Shown here piece after piece: positions 34,242 to 43,033 of a stretch of DNA of 64,000 bases. The position numbers were made by a program, and so were the translations under genes. The stretch spans positions 434,001 through 498,000 of the forward strand of contig NZ_JAMQOP010000001.1 in NCBI RefSeq assembly GCF_031624495.1, read 5' to 3'. Origin of the DNA: Halogeometricum sp. S1BR25-6. Lineage in GTDB: Archaea > Halobacteriota > Halobacteria > Halobacteriales > Haloferacaceae. A model generated the notes under the pieces. The model did not search any database. It was not told the DNA's origin and worked only from the letters and a program-made list of their open reading frames with translations. Every line of letters starts with the position of its first letter. Positions within the stretch are counted from its first letter, which is position 1.

Positions 34242-35987
34242 GTCGGGCGCCTCGATTCCGAGCACGGAGAGCGCGTTCGCCACCGTGTGCTGCGACGCCT
34301 CGACGAGACCGAGGCGGGCGGCGGCGACGTCGTCGTCCTCGGCGTTGAGAACCGAACACTCGCGGTAGAACCGATTGAACGTCTCGGCGAATTCGCGGAC
34401 GTACGTCGCGACCGCGTGCGGTTCTAAGTCTTCTGCAGCCTCTTCGATCACCGCCGGGAAGCGGGCGATTACGCGGAGGAGGTCCCGTTCCGCGTCGGTT
34501 TCGAGCAGGGAGACGTCCGTCTCCGCCTCGATGCCCGCCGACTCGGCCTCGTTCAGGATGCCGCAGCAGCGCGCGTGAACGTACTGGACGTACGGCGCCG
34601 ACTGCGCCTCGAAGTCCAGCGCTCGCTCCCACTCGAACGTGATTCCCTTCGTCGGCTGTTTCGAGACGATGTCGTAGCGGACGGCGCCGATGCCGACCTG
34701 CCGGGCGATGCGGTCGATGTCCGCTTCGCTCAGGTCGTCGTCGCGGATGCGGGAGTCGAGGCGCTCTTCGACCTCCTCGCGTGCGCGGGCGACCGACTCG
34801 TCCAGGAGGTCGTCGAGGTCGACGCCCGTTCCCTCCCGTGTGGACATCCCGCCCTCGGGGAGGTTGACCCACGAGTAGAACGTCTGCCGCAGGTCGCTCG
34901 TGTCGTTGCCCAGGATTTCGAGGGCGGCGTCCAACTGCTCGGCCTGTAGTTTGTGGTCCTCTCCGAGCACCGTCACGGCCTCGTCGTAGTTCTCGAACTT
35001 CCACTCGTGGTGCGCCAGGTCGCGCGTCGTGTACAGCGTCGTTCCGTCGGACCGAAGAAAGACGAGGTTCTTCTCGAAGCCGAACGACGAGAGGTCGAGT
35101 TGCCAGGCGTCCTCCTCGTAGACGGCGTACTCGGAGTCCTTCAGGCGACTGACCACGTCGTCGGCCTCGCCGCCCCGGATAAAACTCGTCTCTTTCACGA
35201 ACTCGTCGAACTCCGCCGGGAGGCGTTCGAGCGAGGTCCGCATCCCGCCGAGCACTTGGTCGACGACCACGGCGACGCGTTCGTACGTCGCTTCGTCGCC
35301 CGCTTCGAGCCCCTGCATGATTTCGGCTATCTTCGCCTCCGCTTCGGCGACGTCCTCCTCGTCGGCGTCTTCGAGGTAGGCGTTCCCCCGGCGGTAGTAG
35401 CGCACGAGGTCGTAGTCCGAGCGGTCGCGCTCGGGGTCCGGAAGGTCGGCGTCGTCGAACGTCTCGTAGGCCCACGTGAACACCGCGACCTGCCGACCGG
35501 CGTCGTTGACGTAGTAGTGCCGCTCGACGTCGTTGCCGGCGAAATCGAGGAGACGGGCGATGGCGTCGCCGAGGATAGGGTTGCGGGCGCGGCCGACGTG
35601 GACCGGTCCCGTCGGATTCGCGGAGGTGTGCTCGACCACCACGTCTTTGCCGGTGTCCGGCAGACGGCCGTACTCGGCGTCGCGACCGGCGGCGGCCGTC
35701 TCGGCGTAGTAGGCATCGCTCACGAAGAAGTTGACGTAGGGACCCTGCGGTTCGGCCGATTCGACGTAGTCGTACGGCGTCGCGTCTATCTCTTCGGCGA
35801 TGTCGACGGCCACCTTCGGCGGCGGCGCGCCCACCTCGCCGGCCAATCGGAAGGCGACGCTGGAGGCGAGCACCGCCGGTACGTCCTCCGGAGGCGTTTC
35901 GACGCCGAGGTCGTCGGTCGGCAGGCCGAGCGAAGAGAGCGCGGTCTCCACCGCGTCCTCGACCTCCGAGCGGAGTTCTCTGAACAT
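34233..35987 (-). CDS. argS: Arginyl-tRNA synthetase
   Basis: 584 residues. Class I signature [18 protein letters not shown] near residue 122 (HIGH equivalent) and [11 protein letters not shown] near residue 380 (KMSKS equivalent). The N-terminal tRNA D-loop-recognition domain and the C-terminal DALR anticodon domain ([20 protein letters not shown]) are complete. The ATG at 35987 begins [13 protein letters not shown]; the longer upstream frame is Arg/Pro-rich shadow sequence. Confidence 0.96.
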   Translation of the reverse strand: MFRELRSEVEDAVETALSSLGLPTDDLGVETPPEDVPAVLASSVAFRLAGEVGAPPPKVAVDIAEEIDATPYDYVESAEPQGPYVNFFVSDAYYAETAAAGRDAEYGRLPDTGKDVVVEHTSANPTGPVHVGRARNPILGDAIARLLDFAGNDVERHYYVNDAGRQVAVFTWAYETFDDADLPDPERDRSDYDLVRYYRRGNAYLEDADEEDVAEAEAKIAEIMQGLEAGDEATYERVAVVVDQVLGGMRTSLERLPAEFDEFVKETSFIRGGEADDVVSRLKDSEYAVYEEDAWQLDLSSFGFEKNLVFLRSDGTTLYTTRDLAHHEWKFENYDEAVTVLGEDHKLQAEQLDAALEILGNDTSDLRQTFYSWVNLPEGGMSTREGTGVDLDDLLDESVARAREEVEERLDSRIRDDDLSEADIDRIARQVGIGAVRYDIVSKQPTKGITFEWERALDFEAQSAPYVQYVHARCCGILNEAESAGIEAETDVSLLETDAERDLLRVIARFPAVIEEAAEDLEPHAVATYVREFAETFNRFYRECSVLNAEDDDVAAARLGLVEASQHTVANALSVLGIEAPDSM

Positions 35988-36222
35988 ATCCCACCGTTCA
36001 GGAGGTGCGGCTAAAGGCCTTTCCGAACGCCGTCGGCCGGCTTCGCGGCTTCGCGACGGCCTCGTCGCGGACGCGGCCGACGGGTGCCGCGACCGACGCA
36101 CTTACGCCGCGAGCGACCCGAATCTGATCCGACCGTCCGACGGCCGTCCCGCCCGCCGTCTCACTTCTGATACGCTTCTCACATTCGGTACACTTATCGG
36201 GTCGTGCCGCCAACTACGGGTA

Positions 36223-36930
36223 ATGTCCGAATCGGTTCTGACCGCCGTCGGGTACGACGAACTGGCCGCGCTGAAGTTCGTCGCGCTCGAAGGGGGCCGC
36301 GCCGGCCCCGCGAAAGTCTCGTGTTCGGGTCTCGCCGACCGCCTCGACGCGTCGACGCAGACCGCCTCCCGCCGACTCCAGCGTCTCGACGAAGCCGGCT
36401 TCCTCGACCGCGACGTGGGCTCTGACGGCCAGTGGGTCTCGCTCACCGAGGAGGGCGAGGCCGCCCTCCGCCGCGAGTACGCCGACTACCGCCGCATCTT
36501 CGACGACGGCGACGCCGACACGGTCGAACTCGGCGGCACCGTCACCAGCGGGATGGGCGAGGGCCGCCACTACATCTCCCTGCCCGGCTACATGGAGCAG
36601 TTCGAGGAGCGACTGGGCTACGAACCGTTCGCCGGCACGCTCAACGTCGAACTCGACGAGGAGAGCGTCCGCCGCCGCGCCGCAATGGCCTCTCTCGACG
36701 CCGTCGGCATCGACGGCTGGGAGGACGACGACCGGACGTTCGGCCCGGCGACGTGCTACGTCGCGACGGTCGAGTACGGGGAGGAGTCGTTCGCCCCCGC
36801 GCACATCATCGTCCCCGAGCGAACCCACCACGACGAGTCGAAGGCGGAGATAATCGCGCCGAACAAGCTCAGAGACGAACTCGGTCTCGAAGACGGCGAC
36901 GACGTGACTGTCGTCGTGGAGGCGGCGTGA
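36223..36930 (+). CDS. ribK: CTP-dependent riboflavin kinase with N-terminal HTH
   Basis: 235 residues. Residues about 10-90 are a winged helix ([40 protein letters not shown]). Residues about 100-235 are the archaeal riboflavin kinase ([55 protein letters not shown]). It makes FMN from riboflavin using CTP. The HTH fusion suggests autoregulation by flavin (inference; known in the family as RbkR). Its stop overlaps ribB by one base. Confidence 0.93.
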   Translation: MSESVLTAVGYDELAALKFVALEGGRAGPAKVSCSGLADRLDASTQTASRRLQRLDEAGFLDRDVGSDGQWVSLTEEGEAALRREYADYRRIFDDGDADTVELGGTVTSGMGEGRHYISLPGYMEQFEERLGYEPFAGTLNVELDEESVRRRAAMASLDAVGIDGWEDDDRTFGPATCYVATVEYGEESFAPAHIIVPERTHHDESKAEIIAPNKLRDELGLEDGDDVTVVVEAA

Positions 36931-37604
36931 TGGCGCAGCGAACCGACGACGCCGTCTCCCGCGCCCTCGCGGCGTTCCGCGCGGGCGAACCGGTCCTCGT
37001 CCACGACTTCGACGACCGGGAGGGCGAAACGGACATCGTCTACCCGGCGGGTGCCGTCGGCCCCGCGGACGTTGCCCGACTCCGCAACGACGCCGGCGGC
37101 CTCGTCTGCGTCGCCCTCTCGCACGACGTCGCGGAGGCGGTCGACCTCCCGTTCCTCGACGGCGTCATCGACCACCCGACGGCGGCCGACCACGACTTGG
37201 CGTACGACGACCGCTCGTCCTTTTCCCTGCCCGTCAACCACCGCGACACGTTCACCGGCATCACCGACGAGGACCGCGCGCTCACCATCTCGGAACTCAG
37301 CGGCGCGGCCGAGGCGGCCCTCGCGGGCGGCTACGGCGCCGCCGACTTCGCCGCCGACTTCCGCTCGCCCGGCCACGTCAACCTCCTTCGCGGCGCGCCG
37401 AATCTCCTCGCGGACCGAAAGGGACACACCGAACTCGGTCTGGTTCTCGCCGACGCCGCCGACCTCCCGGCGGCCGTCGTCGTCTGCGAGATGCTGGACG
37501 ACGAATCGGGCGCGGCGCTGTCGCCCGCCGCCGCCCGCGACTACGCGCGCCGGAGCGACCTCGTCTACGTCGAGGGCGAGTCCATCGTCGAGCGGTTCGC
37601 CTGA
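36930..37604 (+). CDS. ribB: 3,4-dihydroxy-2-butanone-4-phosphate synthase
   Basis: 224 residues. HDFDDREGETDIVYPAGAV carries the metal-binding DxxxRExE-like motif; SFSLPVNHRDTFTGITDEDR and FRSPGHVNLLRGA follow, and RKGHTELGLVLADAADLPAA gives the C-terminal active-site region. It converts ribulose 5-phosphate to the four-carbon riboflavin precursor. Translationally coupled with ribK (TGATG). Confidence 0.95.
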   Translation: MAQRTDDAVSRALAAFRAGEPVLVHDFDDREGETDIVYPAGAVGPADVARLRNDAGGLVCVALSHDVAEAVDLPFLDGVIDHPTAADHDLAYDDRSSFSLPVNHRDTFTGITDEDRALTISELSGAAEAALAGGYGAADFAADFRSPGHVNLLRGAPNLLADRKGHTELGLVLADAADLPAAVVVCEMLDDESGAALSPAAARDYARRSDLVYVEGESIVERFA

Positions 37605-37637
37605 GGCGGCCCGCCCGGTCCCATCACCCGCCGCCGC

Positions 37638-38561
37638 TCACCGCCAACTCTTCTCGGGTTCCCATCCGAGCATTCGCTCGGCCTTCTCCGTCGAGATGAG
37701 CGCCTCGTGCCCCTCGAACGATTTTCCCGGTTCGACGCCCGGGTACAGTTCGTCGACCAGTTCCGCGGTCGGCACGTCCATGCTCGTATCCGCCGCCGCG
37801 GCGAAGAAGCGCTCGTGCCCCTCGAACTCCGCCTCGACCGCCGACCGGACGAGTTCGGCGGCGTCCGACCGCGCGAGGTAGGAGAACAGCGTGTTGCGCG
37901 CCGTCTCGAAGTGTCCCGCCTCGCGGAGCGCCGCCGGCGTCCGCTCGGCCCGCGCGAACGTCTCGCGCATCTGCTCGTCGGTCGGCATCCACGGGAAGCG
38001 CAGCGAGGAGATGGTCCGCGGGCCGTCTGCTCGGAGGGCGAACCCGTCGGCGGTGACTTCGAGGACGTGCTTGCCCATCCCGTAGGGGTTCGACGGCGTC
38101 ACCGGGTGAGCCTCGTCTAGAGGGAGGTCCGACACGCGGATGGGTTCGGGTTCGAAGGAGGCGCCGAACGCGGAGAGACTGGAGGCGAGGACGACGGTGT
38201 CCACGTCGAGCGCCTCGGCCGCCTGAAGGACGTTGTACGTGCTCATCACGTTGCTCTCGAAGACGACGTGTCCGGGGTCGTGGTCGGGCGTCGAGAGCAT
38301 CCCGAGGTGGACGACGGCGTCGGCGTCGGCGGTGGCAAACGCGCCGTACGTCTCGCCGGCGTCGACCATGTCCGCCCGCAGGTCCGCGTCCGCCTCGGTG
38401 TCGCCGCCCGACCGCGAGACGTTGACGACGCGGTACCCCGCCTCGTGGAGGGTCCGGACGACCGTCGGGCCGATGCGCCCGGTCCCCCCTGTCACGACCA
38501 CCGTCTCTGGTGTCCCCGAACGTTCCTCCGTCACCGCCGTGTTCCCGTCGGACTCTGACAT
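37638..38561 (-). CDS. NAD(P)-dependent epimerase/dehydratase (extended SDR)
   Basis: 307 residues. The Rossmann glycine motif VVVTGGTGRIGPTVVRTL is near residue 21, LASSLSAFG corresponds to the catalytic Ser region, and the YxxxK pair is in SNPYGMGKHVLEV. It probably acts on a nucleotide sugar or a similar substrate; the substrate is unknown. The start is placed at the ATG at 38561; the extra upstream frame is cysteine- and His-containing and not conserved-looking. Convergent with ribB and divergent from ilvE. Confidence 0.85.
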   Translation of the reverse strand: MSESDGNTAVTEERSGTPETVVVTGGTGRIGPTVVRTLHEAGYRVVNVSRSGGDTEADADLRADMVDAGETYGAFATADADAVVHLGMLSTPDHDPGHVVFESNVMSTYNVLQAAEALDVDTVVLASSLSAFGASFEPEPIRVSDLPLDEAHPVTPSNPYGMGKHVLEVTADGFALRADGPRTISSLRFPWMPTDEQMRETFARAERTPAALREAGHFETARNTLFSYLARSDAAELVRSAVEAEFEGHERFFAAAADTSMDVPTAELVDELYPGVEPGKSFEGHEALISTEKAERMLGWEPEKSWR

Positions 38562-38653
38562 TCGTTCGCATCCGACGCGTACCGACGAAAAAAAGCCAGC
38601 GGGCCGTTCCGCGTCGCCTACTGTTTTATGATGTGCCGTGAAAACCACGAGAT

Positions 38654-39583
38654 ATGGGATTTGACGAGATGGACGTCGACACCATCTGGATGGACGGCGA
38701 GTTCGTGGACTGGGACGACGCCCAGATTCACGTGCTCACCCACGGACTCCACTACGGGACGGGCGTCTTCGAGGGCGTCCGCTGCTACGACACCGAGAAG
38801 GGTCCCGCCGTCTTCCGCTGGGAGGAACACCTCGACCGGTTCTACGACTCCACGAAACCGTACGACATGGAGATTCCCTTCAACCGCGAGGAACTCACCG
38901 AGGCGATGCTGGGCCTCCTCGAACGGCAGGACCTCGAAGCCGCCTACATCCGCCCCATCGCCTTCTACGGCTACGACACCCTCGGCGTCTCGCCCGGCGA
39001 CTGCCCGACGCAAGTCGCCATCGCGGCGTGGCCGTGGGGCGCCTACCTCGGCGAGGACGCCCTGGAGAACGGCATCGAGGTGATGGTGTCCTCCTGGCGC
39101 AAGCACGCCTCCAGCCAAATCCCGACGAACGCGAAGACGACGGGGCTGTACGTGAACTCGATGCTCGCCGGAGAGGAGGCCCGCCGCAACGGCTACGCCG
39201 AAGCCATCGTCCTCAACAAGGAGGGCGACGTCGCGGAGGGCCCCGGCGAGAACATCTTCCTCGTCCGCGACGAGACCATCTACACGCCCGGTCTGAGCGA
39301 GTCCATCCTCGACGGCATCACCCGCAACACCGTCATCGAACTCGCCCGCGAACGCGGTTACGAGGTGCAGGACACCGCCTCTATCAGTCGCGGCGAACTC
39401 AACACCGCCGACGAACTGTTCTTCACCGGCAGCGCCGCGGAGGTCACGCCCATCCGCAAGGTGGACAACGTCGTCATCGGGAACGGCTCCCGCGGCCCCG
39501 TCACCGAGGAACTCCAGCAGGCGTTCTTCGACCTCGTGGAACGTCGCACCGACGACCACGACGAGTGGTTCACCTACCTGTAG
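38654..39583 (+). CDS. ilvE: Branched-chain amino acid aminotransferase
   Basis: 309 residues, fold-type IV PLP enzyme. HGLHYGTGVFEGVRCYDTE near residue 30 is the family start motif. The PLP lysine is in PTNAKTTGLYVNSMLAG near residue 161. The signature EAIVLNKEGDVAEGPGENIF and TPGLSESILDGITRNTVIEL follow. It catalyses the last step of Leu, Ile and Val synthesis. A TATA box GTTTTATG at 38623-38630 precedes the ATG by 24-31 bases. Confidence 0.95.
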   Translation: MGFDEMDVDTIWMDGEFVDWDDAQIHVLTHGLHYGTGVFEGVRCYDTEKGPAVFRWEEHLDRFYDSTKPYDMEIPFNREELTEAMLGLLERQDLEAAYIRPIAFYGYDTLGVSPGDCPTQVAIAAWPWGAYLGEDALENGIEVMVSSWRKHASSQIPTNAKTTGLYVNSMLAGEEARRNGYAEAIVLNKEGDVAEGPGENIFLVRDETIYTPGLSESILDGITRNTVIELARERGYEVQDTASISRGELNTADELFFTGSAAEVTPIRKVDNVVIGNGSRGPVTEELQQAFFDLVERRTDDHDEWFTYL

Positions 39584-39688
39584 AACCCCTGTAGCGCCCC
39601 CATCACACCGTCCGCTTCCCCGCGCTTCTGTATCCGATTTCCCGCGTCTCTCCGTCCTTCCGTCTCCGCTCGCGTCGACGGCTCCCGA

Positions 39689-40288
39689 CTACCGCGTTCG
39701 CTCGCGTTCGTCGTCGACGTCGATGTCGATGGCCGCGGTGGACTCGTCCTCGGCGAATCCGGCCGAGAGGATGCGCGTCAGCGCCTCTTCGACCTTCTCG
39801 TCGGTCTCAGTCAGGTCATCGGGGTCGACTTCCATCACGAACCCGGTGGTGATGTTCGGTGCCGTCGGCATGAAAATTACCTCGCGCCCGTCCGGCGTCG
39901 TCTTCCCCGTCTTGAAGCCCGTCATCCGAATCCCCGGCCACACCTCCAGTCTGACGGGCTTTTGGAGGTCCTCGGTCCCCGTCAGCGCCGTCTCCACGGC
40001 GAGTTTCGACGCGTTGTACAGCACCCGAACGAGCGGAACGCGGTTCATCGTCCCGTCGATGGCCGACTCGAACAGGCGTCCGGCCGTCGTCCGCATCAGG
40101 TAGCCCACCGAGAACACGAGCATCACGAAGACGAAGATGGCGACGAAGAATCCGAACGGGGCCTCCAGTTCCTTGATGAGAGGGAGCCCGGAGATGTTGC
40201 TGTAGAGGATGCCGAGGACGTACAGGATGACGAGGATAGGGACGAGTACGACCAGACCGCTTGCGAAGTCGCGTCTCCACGAGGACAT
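39689..40288 (-). CDS. DUF502 family membrane protein
   Basis: 199 residues. Two N-terminal TM helices (GLVVLVPILVILYVLGILYS; FFVAIFVFVMLVFSVGYLM) are followed by IDGTMNRVPLVRVLYNASK and VIFMPTAPNITTGFVMEV, the DUF502 pattern. Function unknown; plant members are the COV proteins of vascular patterning. The acidic C-terminus ends DIDVDDERERTR. Confidence 0.9.
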   Translation of the reverse strand: MSSWRRDFASGLVVLVPILVILYVLGILYSNISGLPLIKELEAPFGFFVAIFVFVMLVFSVGYLMRTTAGRLFESAIDGTMNRVPLVRVLYNASKLAVETALTGTEDLQKPVRLEVWPGIRMTGFKTGKTTPDGREVIFMPTAPNITTGFVMEVDPDDLTETDEKVEEALTRILSAGFAEDESTAAIDIDVDDERERTR

Positions 40289-40347
40289 TTATCGGTGAGT
40301 AGGTGACCACGGAGACTTAAGAGGGCTTCTGTCCGCGGCGGTCGGTT

Positions 40348-40476
40348 TCAGACGCCGGCGACCGCCCGAAGTGCGAACAGGAGGTTCTCCTTTCGCTCCC
40401 GAACCCGCCGGGAGAAGTACGACAGCCACTTGTCGCCGTACGGCGCGTACTGCCACACCGTCCTTGGAGGAATCAC
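40348..40476 (-). CDS. Candidate 42-residue small protein
   Basis: A GTG-started frame reading VWQYAPYGDKWLSYFSRR, then VRERKENLLFALRAVAGV. The aromatic-rich amphipathic pattern is unlike the Arg/Pro-rich noise frames of this genome. A TATA-like GATTAT on the minus strand (about 40493-40504) lies close to leaderless distance from the GTG. It is basic, unusual for this proteome. It may be a real small protein or the remnant of a larger one. It lies in the 297-base space between the DUF502 gene and carS. Confidence 0.45.
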   Translation of the reverse strand: MIPPRTVWQYAPYGDKWLSYFSRRVRERKENLLFALRAVAGV

Positions 40477-40585
40477 ACACCGACGTAGGGGGGTCCGATA
40501 ATCAGAATTTTCGTTCGTCCGACGGGACCCCTCGACCGCGCTCCGGAATCGCCGAGATTTTTGTCCCCCGCTTCGACGCCGGGGT

Positions 40586-41128
40586 ATGGTCATCGAACTC
40601 GTCGTCGGCGCGTTCTGGGCGATGCTTCCGGCGTACGTGCCGAACAACGCCGCGGTCCTCGCCGGCGGGGGCCGGCCCATCGACGGCGGGCGGACGTGGG
40701 GCGGCCGGCGCGTCCTCGGGGACGGCAAGACGTGGCGCGGAACGGCGGTGGGGACGCTGGTGGGGTTCGCCCTCGCGTTCGTCTGCAACGCCGTCGCCGG
40801 CCCACTCGGCGCCGCCCTCGGCGTCTCGCTGCCCCGATTCTCGGTGCTCGGCGCGTTCGGCCTCGCCCTCGGCGCGATGCTCGGCGACGTCGGCGCCTCC
40901 TTTCTCAAGCGCCGGTCGGGGCGCGAACGCGGCGCGGCGTTCCCCGGCCTCGACCAACTCGACTTCGTCGTCGGCGCCCTCGCCCTCGCCGCCCTCCTGG
41001 ACTTCGAGTGGTTCGCGGGGACGTTCACGCTCCCCGTCCTCGCCGTCGTCCTCGTCGTCACGCCCGTCCTCCACGTGGGGACGAACGTGGGGGCGTACTA
41101 TCTGGGGCTGAAGAACGAGCCCTATTAA
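40586..41128 (+). CDS. carS: CDP-archaeol synthase (CarS, DUF46)
   Basis: 180 residues with about four or five TM helices. The conserved [38 protein letters not shown] and [19 protein letters not shown] motifs mark CDP-2,3-bis-(O-geranylgeranyl)-sn-glycerol synthase. It activates unsaturated archaetidic acid with CTP for polar lipid head-group addition. The start codon opens directly into the first TM helix. Confidence 0.95.
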   Translation: MVIELVVGAFWAMLPAYVPNNAAVLAGGGRPIDGGRTWGGRRVLGDGKTWRGTAVGTLVGFALAFVCNAVAGPLGAALGVSLPRFSVLGAFGLALGAMLGDVGASFLKRRSGRERGAAFPGLDQLDFVVGALALAALLDFEWFAGTFTLPVLAVVLVVTPVLHVGTNVGAYYLGLKNEPY

Positions 41129-41133
41129 CCCAC

Positions 41134-41235
41134 CTTTTTGCAGATTCGGGTTTCCTCGCGAGCCTTCGGCTCGCTGCGGGAACCCTCATCGCAAAAAGCT
41201 GGACCAAAAACGTTCCGCGAGGCGGAGCCTCGCGG
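41134..41235. repeat. Hairpin element copy 3 with an adjoining palindrome
   Basis: CTTTTTGC (41134-41141) is inverted as GCAAAAAG (41191-41198). The latter begins the core GCAAAAAGCTGGACCAAAAA (41191-41210) shared with copies near 1446 and 6560. An imperfect inner inverted repeat (GGGTTTCC...GGGAACCC) fills the loop. Immediately downstream is a perfect 9-bp stem, CCGCGAGGC-GGA-GCCTCGCGG (41215-41235). The unit sits 5 bases after the carS stop and ends over 120 bases before pyrE. Confidence 0.75.
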
Positions 41236-41358
41236 TACGACTCGGTGTTCTCTCCGCTCCGCCTCCGCTCCGCACCGCTTCCGCTCCGCCTCCGCACCGT
41301 CCCCACTCAACCCGGAACCAACCCGTTTAAGCGCCTCCGAGGGACCTCTCGAAACGAG

Positions 41359-41931
41359 ATGGCGAACGACGAACTCATCGAGGCCCTGCGCGCGGCGGAC
41401 GCCGTGCGGTTCGGCGAGTTCGAGTTGTCCCACGGCGGCACCTCGAACTACTACGTCGACAAGTACCTGTTCGAGACCGACCCCCACTGTCTCCGCCTCA
41501 TCGCCGAGGCCTTCGCGAAAAAACTCGACGGCGTCGAGAAATTGGCGGGCGTCGCCCTCGGCGCCGTCCCCCTCGTGGCCGTCACGGCCGCCGAGACGGA
41601 CACGCCGTACGTCATCGCCCGCAAGGAAGCCAAGGAGTACGGCACGGCCAACCGCATCGAGGGGCGACTGGAGGAGGGCGAGGAAGTCGTCGTCCTCGAG
41701 GACATCGCCACCACGGGTACGAGCGCCCTCGACGCCGTCGAGGCCCTGCGGGAGGCCGGCGCCGTCGTGAATCGGGTACTGGTCGTCGTCGACAGGAACG
41801 AGGGCGGCCGCGAACGCCTCGCCGAGGCCGACGTGGAACTCGACGCCCTCGTCACCGCCGAAGACCTGTTGGCCGACGCCGGGGGCGACGTCGACGCGGA
41901 CGCCGATGCGGGCGCCGCGACGGACGAGTGA
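41359..41931 (+). CDS. pyrE: Orotate phosphoribosyltransferase
   Basis: 190 residues. [20 protein letters not shown] near residue 20 is the OPRT start motif. [13 protein letters not shown] binds PRPP and orotate, and [20 protein letters not shown] is the PRPP-binding loop. It makes orotidine 5'-phosphate in pyrimidine synthesis. The tail is Asp/Ala-rich. A TATA-like GTTTAAG near 41329 lies about 30 bases before the ATG. Confidence 0.95.
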   Translation: MANDELIEALRAADAVRFGEFELSHGGTSNYYVDKYLFETDPHCLRLIAEAFAKKLDGVEKLAGVALGAVPLVAVTAAETDTPYVIARKEAKEYGTANRIEGRLEEGEEVVVLEDIATTGTSALDAVEALREAGAVVNRVLVVVDRNEGGRERLAEADVELDALVTAEDLLADAGGDVDADADAGAATDE

Positions 41932-42076
41932 TACCGCCGGCCGACGGGCCGCCGACTCCGCACGCGTTCCGCGCGTAGCCGTACTCATTTCCTGCTGCCG
42001 TCTTCCGCCGCCTCTCCCCTCCGAATCGGCACGTCCGTGCTGAATCCTCCGTCCGAACCGTATCGACGTATTCATA

Positions 42077-42086
42077 CTTGTGCAAG
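42077..42086. promoter_or_regulatory. Candidate operator CTTGTGCAAG before the PRTase-type regulator
   Basis: A near-palindrome placed just downstream of a TATA-like TATTCATA (42069-42076) and 15 bases before the ATG. The core CTTGTGCA recurs on the opposite strand at 43018-43025, in the same position relative to the permease promoter. Confidence 0.45.
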
Positions 42087-42101
42087 CGCGAGCAACAGGG
42101 T

Positions 42102-42821
42102 ATGAACAGAGCGGAGAAAGCGGCCCTCCAACTGCAGGCCGTCGCCGTCCTCCGGGTGCTCAAGGAGACCCGAACGTACGACGAACTCGCCGACCTCACC
42201 GGACTCCCGGCCGGCGACCTCAACCGCTACGTCAACGGCCACGTCCTCCCGGGCGTCGAACGCGCCCGCGACGTCGTGCAGGGCGTCGGCCGCGACGCTC
42301 TCGCCGCGGAGTTGGAGAGTCGCGTCGAGTTCGACGACGAGGGGTACGTCGACAACTCCGGCGTCGTCTTCGACCAGTCGTTCTTGGACCTCGTCGCGCC
42401 CGTCGCGGCGAACACCCTCGGCTTCGAACGCCCGGACGTGGTCCTCACCGCCGCCACCGACGGCATCACGCTGGGGGCCGCGATGGCCAGTTACTTCGAC
42501 GCCCGCGTCGCCTACGCCAAGAAGTCGAAGGAGACGGCCGTCGAGGAGTTCGTCGAGTCCCGCCAGCGACTCGCCTCCGGTATCGAACTGACGTACTACC
42601 TGCCCGCGCGGGCCCTCTCCTCCGGCGAGAGCGTCCTCATCGTCGACGACCTCATCCGGTCGGGCGAGACGCAGGAACTCCTCCTCGACATCGCCCTGCA
42701 GTCGGAGGCGAACGTCACGGGCGTGTTCGCGCTCATCTCCGTCGGCACCGAAGGCATCGACCGCGCCGCCGAGATAACCGACGCGCCCGTCGGCGCCCTC
42801 ACCACGTTCGACGCGGAGTGA
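42102..42821 (+). CDS. Phosphoribosyltransferase-type transcriptional regulator with N-terminal HTH
   Basis: 239 residues. Residues about 1-70 contain a helix-turn-helix (KETRTYDELADLTGLPAGDL, NRYVNGHVLPG). Residues about 75-239 are a type I phosphoribosyltransferase fold with VLTAATDGITLGAAMASYFD, YAKKSKETAVEEF and the PRPP loop VLIVDDLIRSGETQELLL. The layout resembles the PurR type, in which PRPP signals nucleotide state. Together with the adjacent purine permease it is a likely salvage regulator. It is not the GfcR protein of Haloferax, whose N-terminus differs. An enzyme function cannot be excluded. Confidence 0.8.
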   Translation: MNRAEKAALQLQAVAVLRVLKETRTYDELADLTGLPAGDLNRYVNGHVLPGVERARDVVQGVGRDALAAELESRVEFDDEGYVDNSGVVFDQSFLDLVAPVAANTLGFERPDVVLTAATDGITLGAAMASYFDARVAYAKKSKETAVEEFVESRQRLASGIELTYYLPARALSSGESVLIVDDLIRSGETQELLLDIALQSEANVTGVFALISVGTEGIDRAAEITDAPVGALTTFDAE

Positions 42822-43017
42822 CGGAGGCGGGCCGCCCGCGGCCCGTGCGGGGCGTGCGGCGCGGCGCGTCTCCGTTCTCTCGGTCCTTTGATGACTGTTT
42901 TGTGCTCGAACGTGCATACCTTCGGCGGCTGAGACCGTCATACTCCCAACACTTAAGCACGTTAGTGGATAGAATACGCCTCCGAGATGGTAACGCTTAT
43001 GCTCGGATTCGTGATTA

Positions 43018-43025
43018 TGCACAAG
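43018..43025. promoter_or_regulatory. Candidate operator TGCACAAG before the purine permease
   Basis: This is the reverse complement of CTTGTGCA found before the regulator gene. It lies between a TATA-like CTTATGC (42996-43002) and the ATG at 43034, where bound protein would block initiation. A flanking ACGCTT (42993) and AAGCGT (43023) form a wider inverted repeat. Confidence 0.45.
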
Positions 43026-43033
43026 CGTGAATT

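Noticed and set aside
42102-42821. Calling the HTH-phosphoribosyltransferase protein GfcR
   Set aside because: The Haloferax GfcR N-terminus and PRPP loop, as I recall them, differ clearly from this protein, and its neighbour is a purine permease and not sugar genes.
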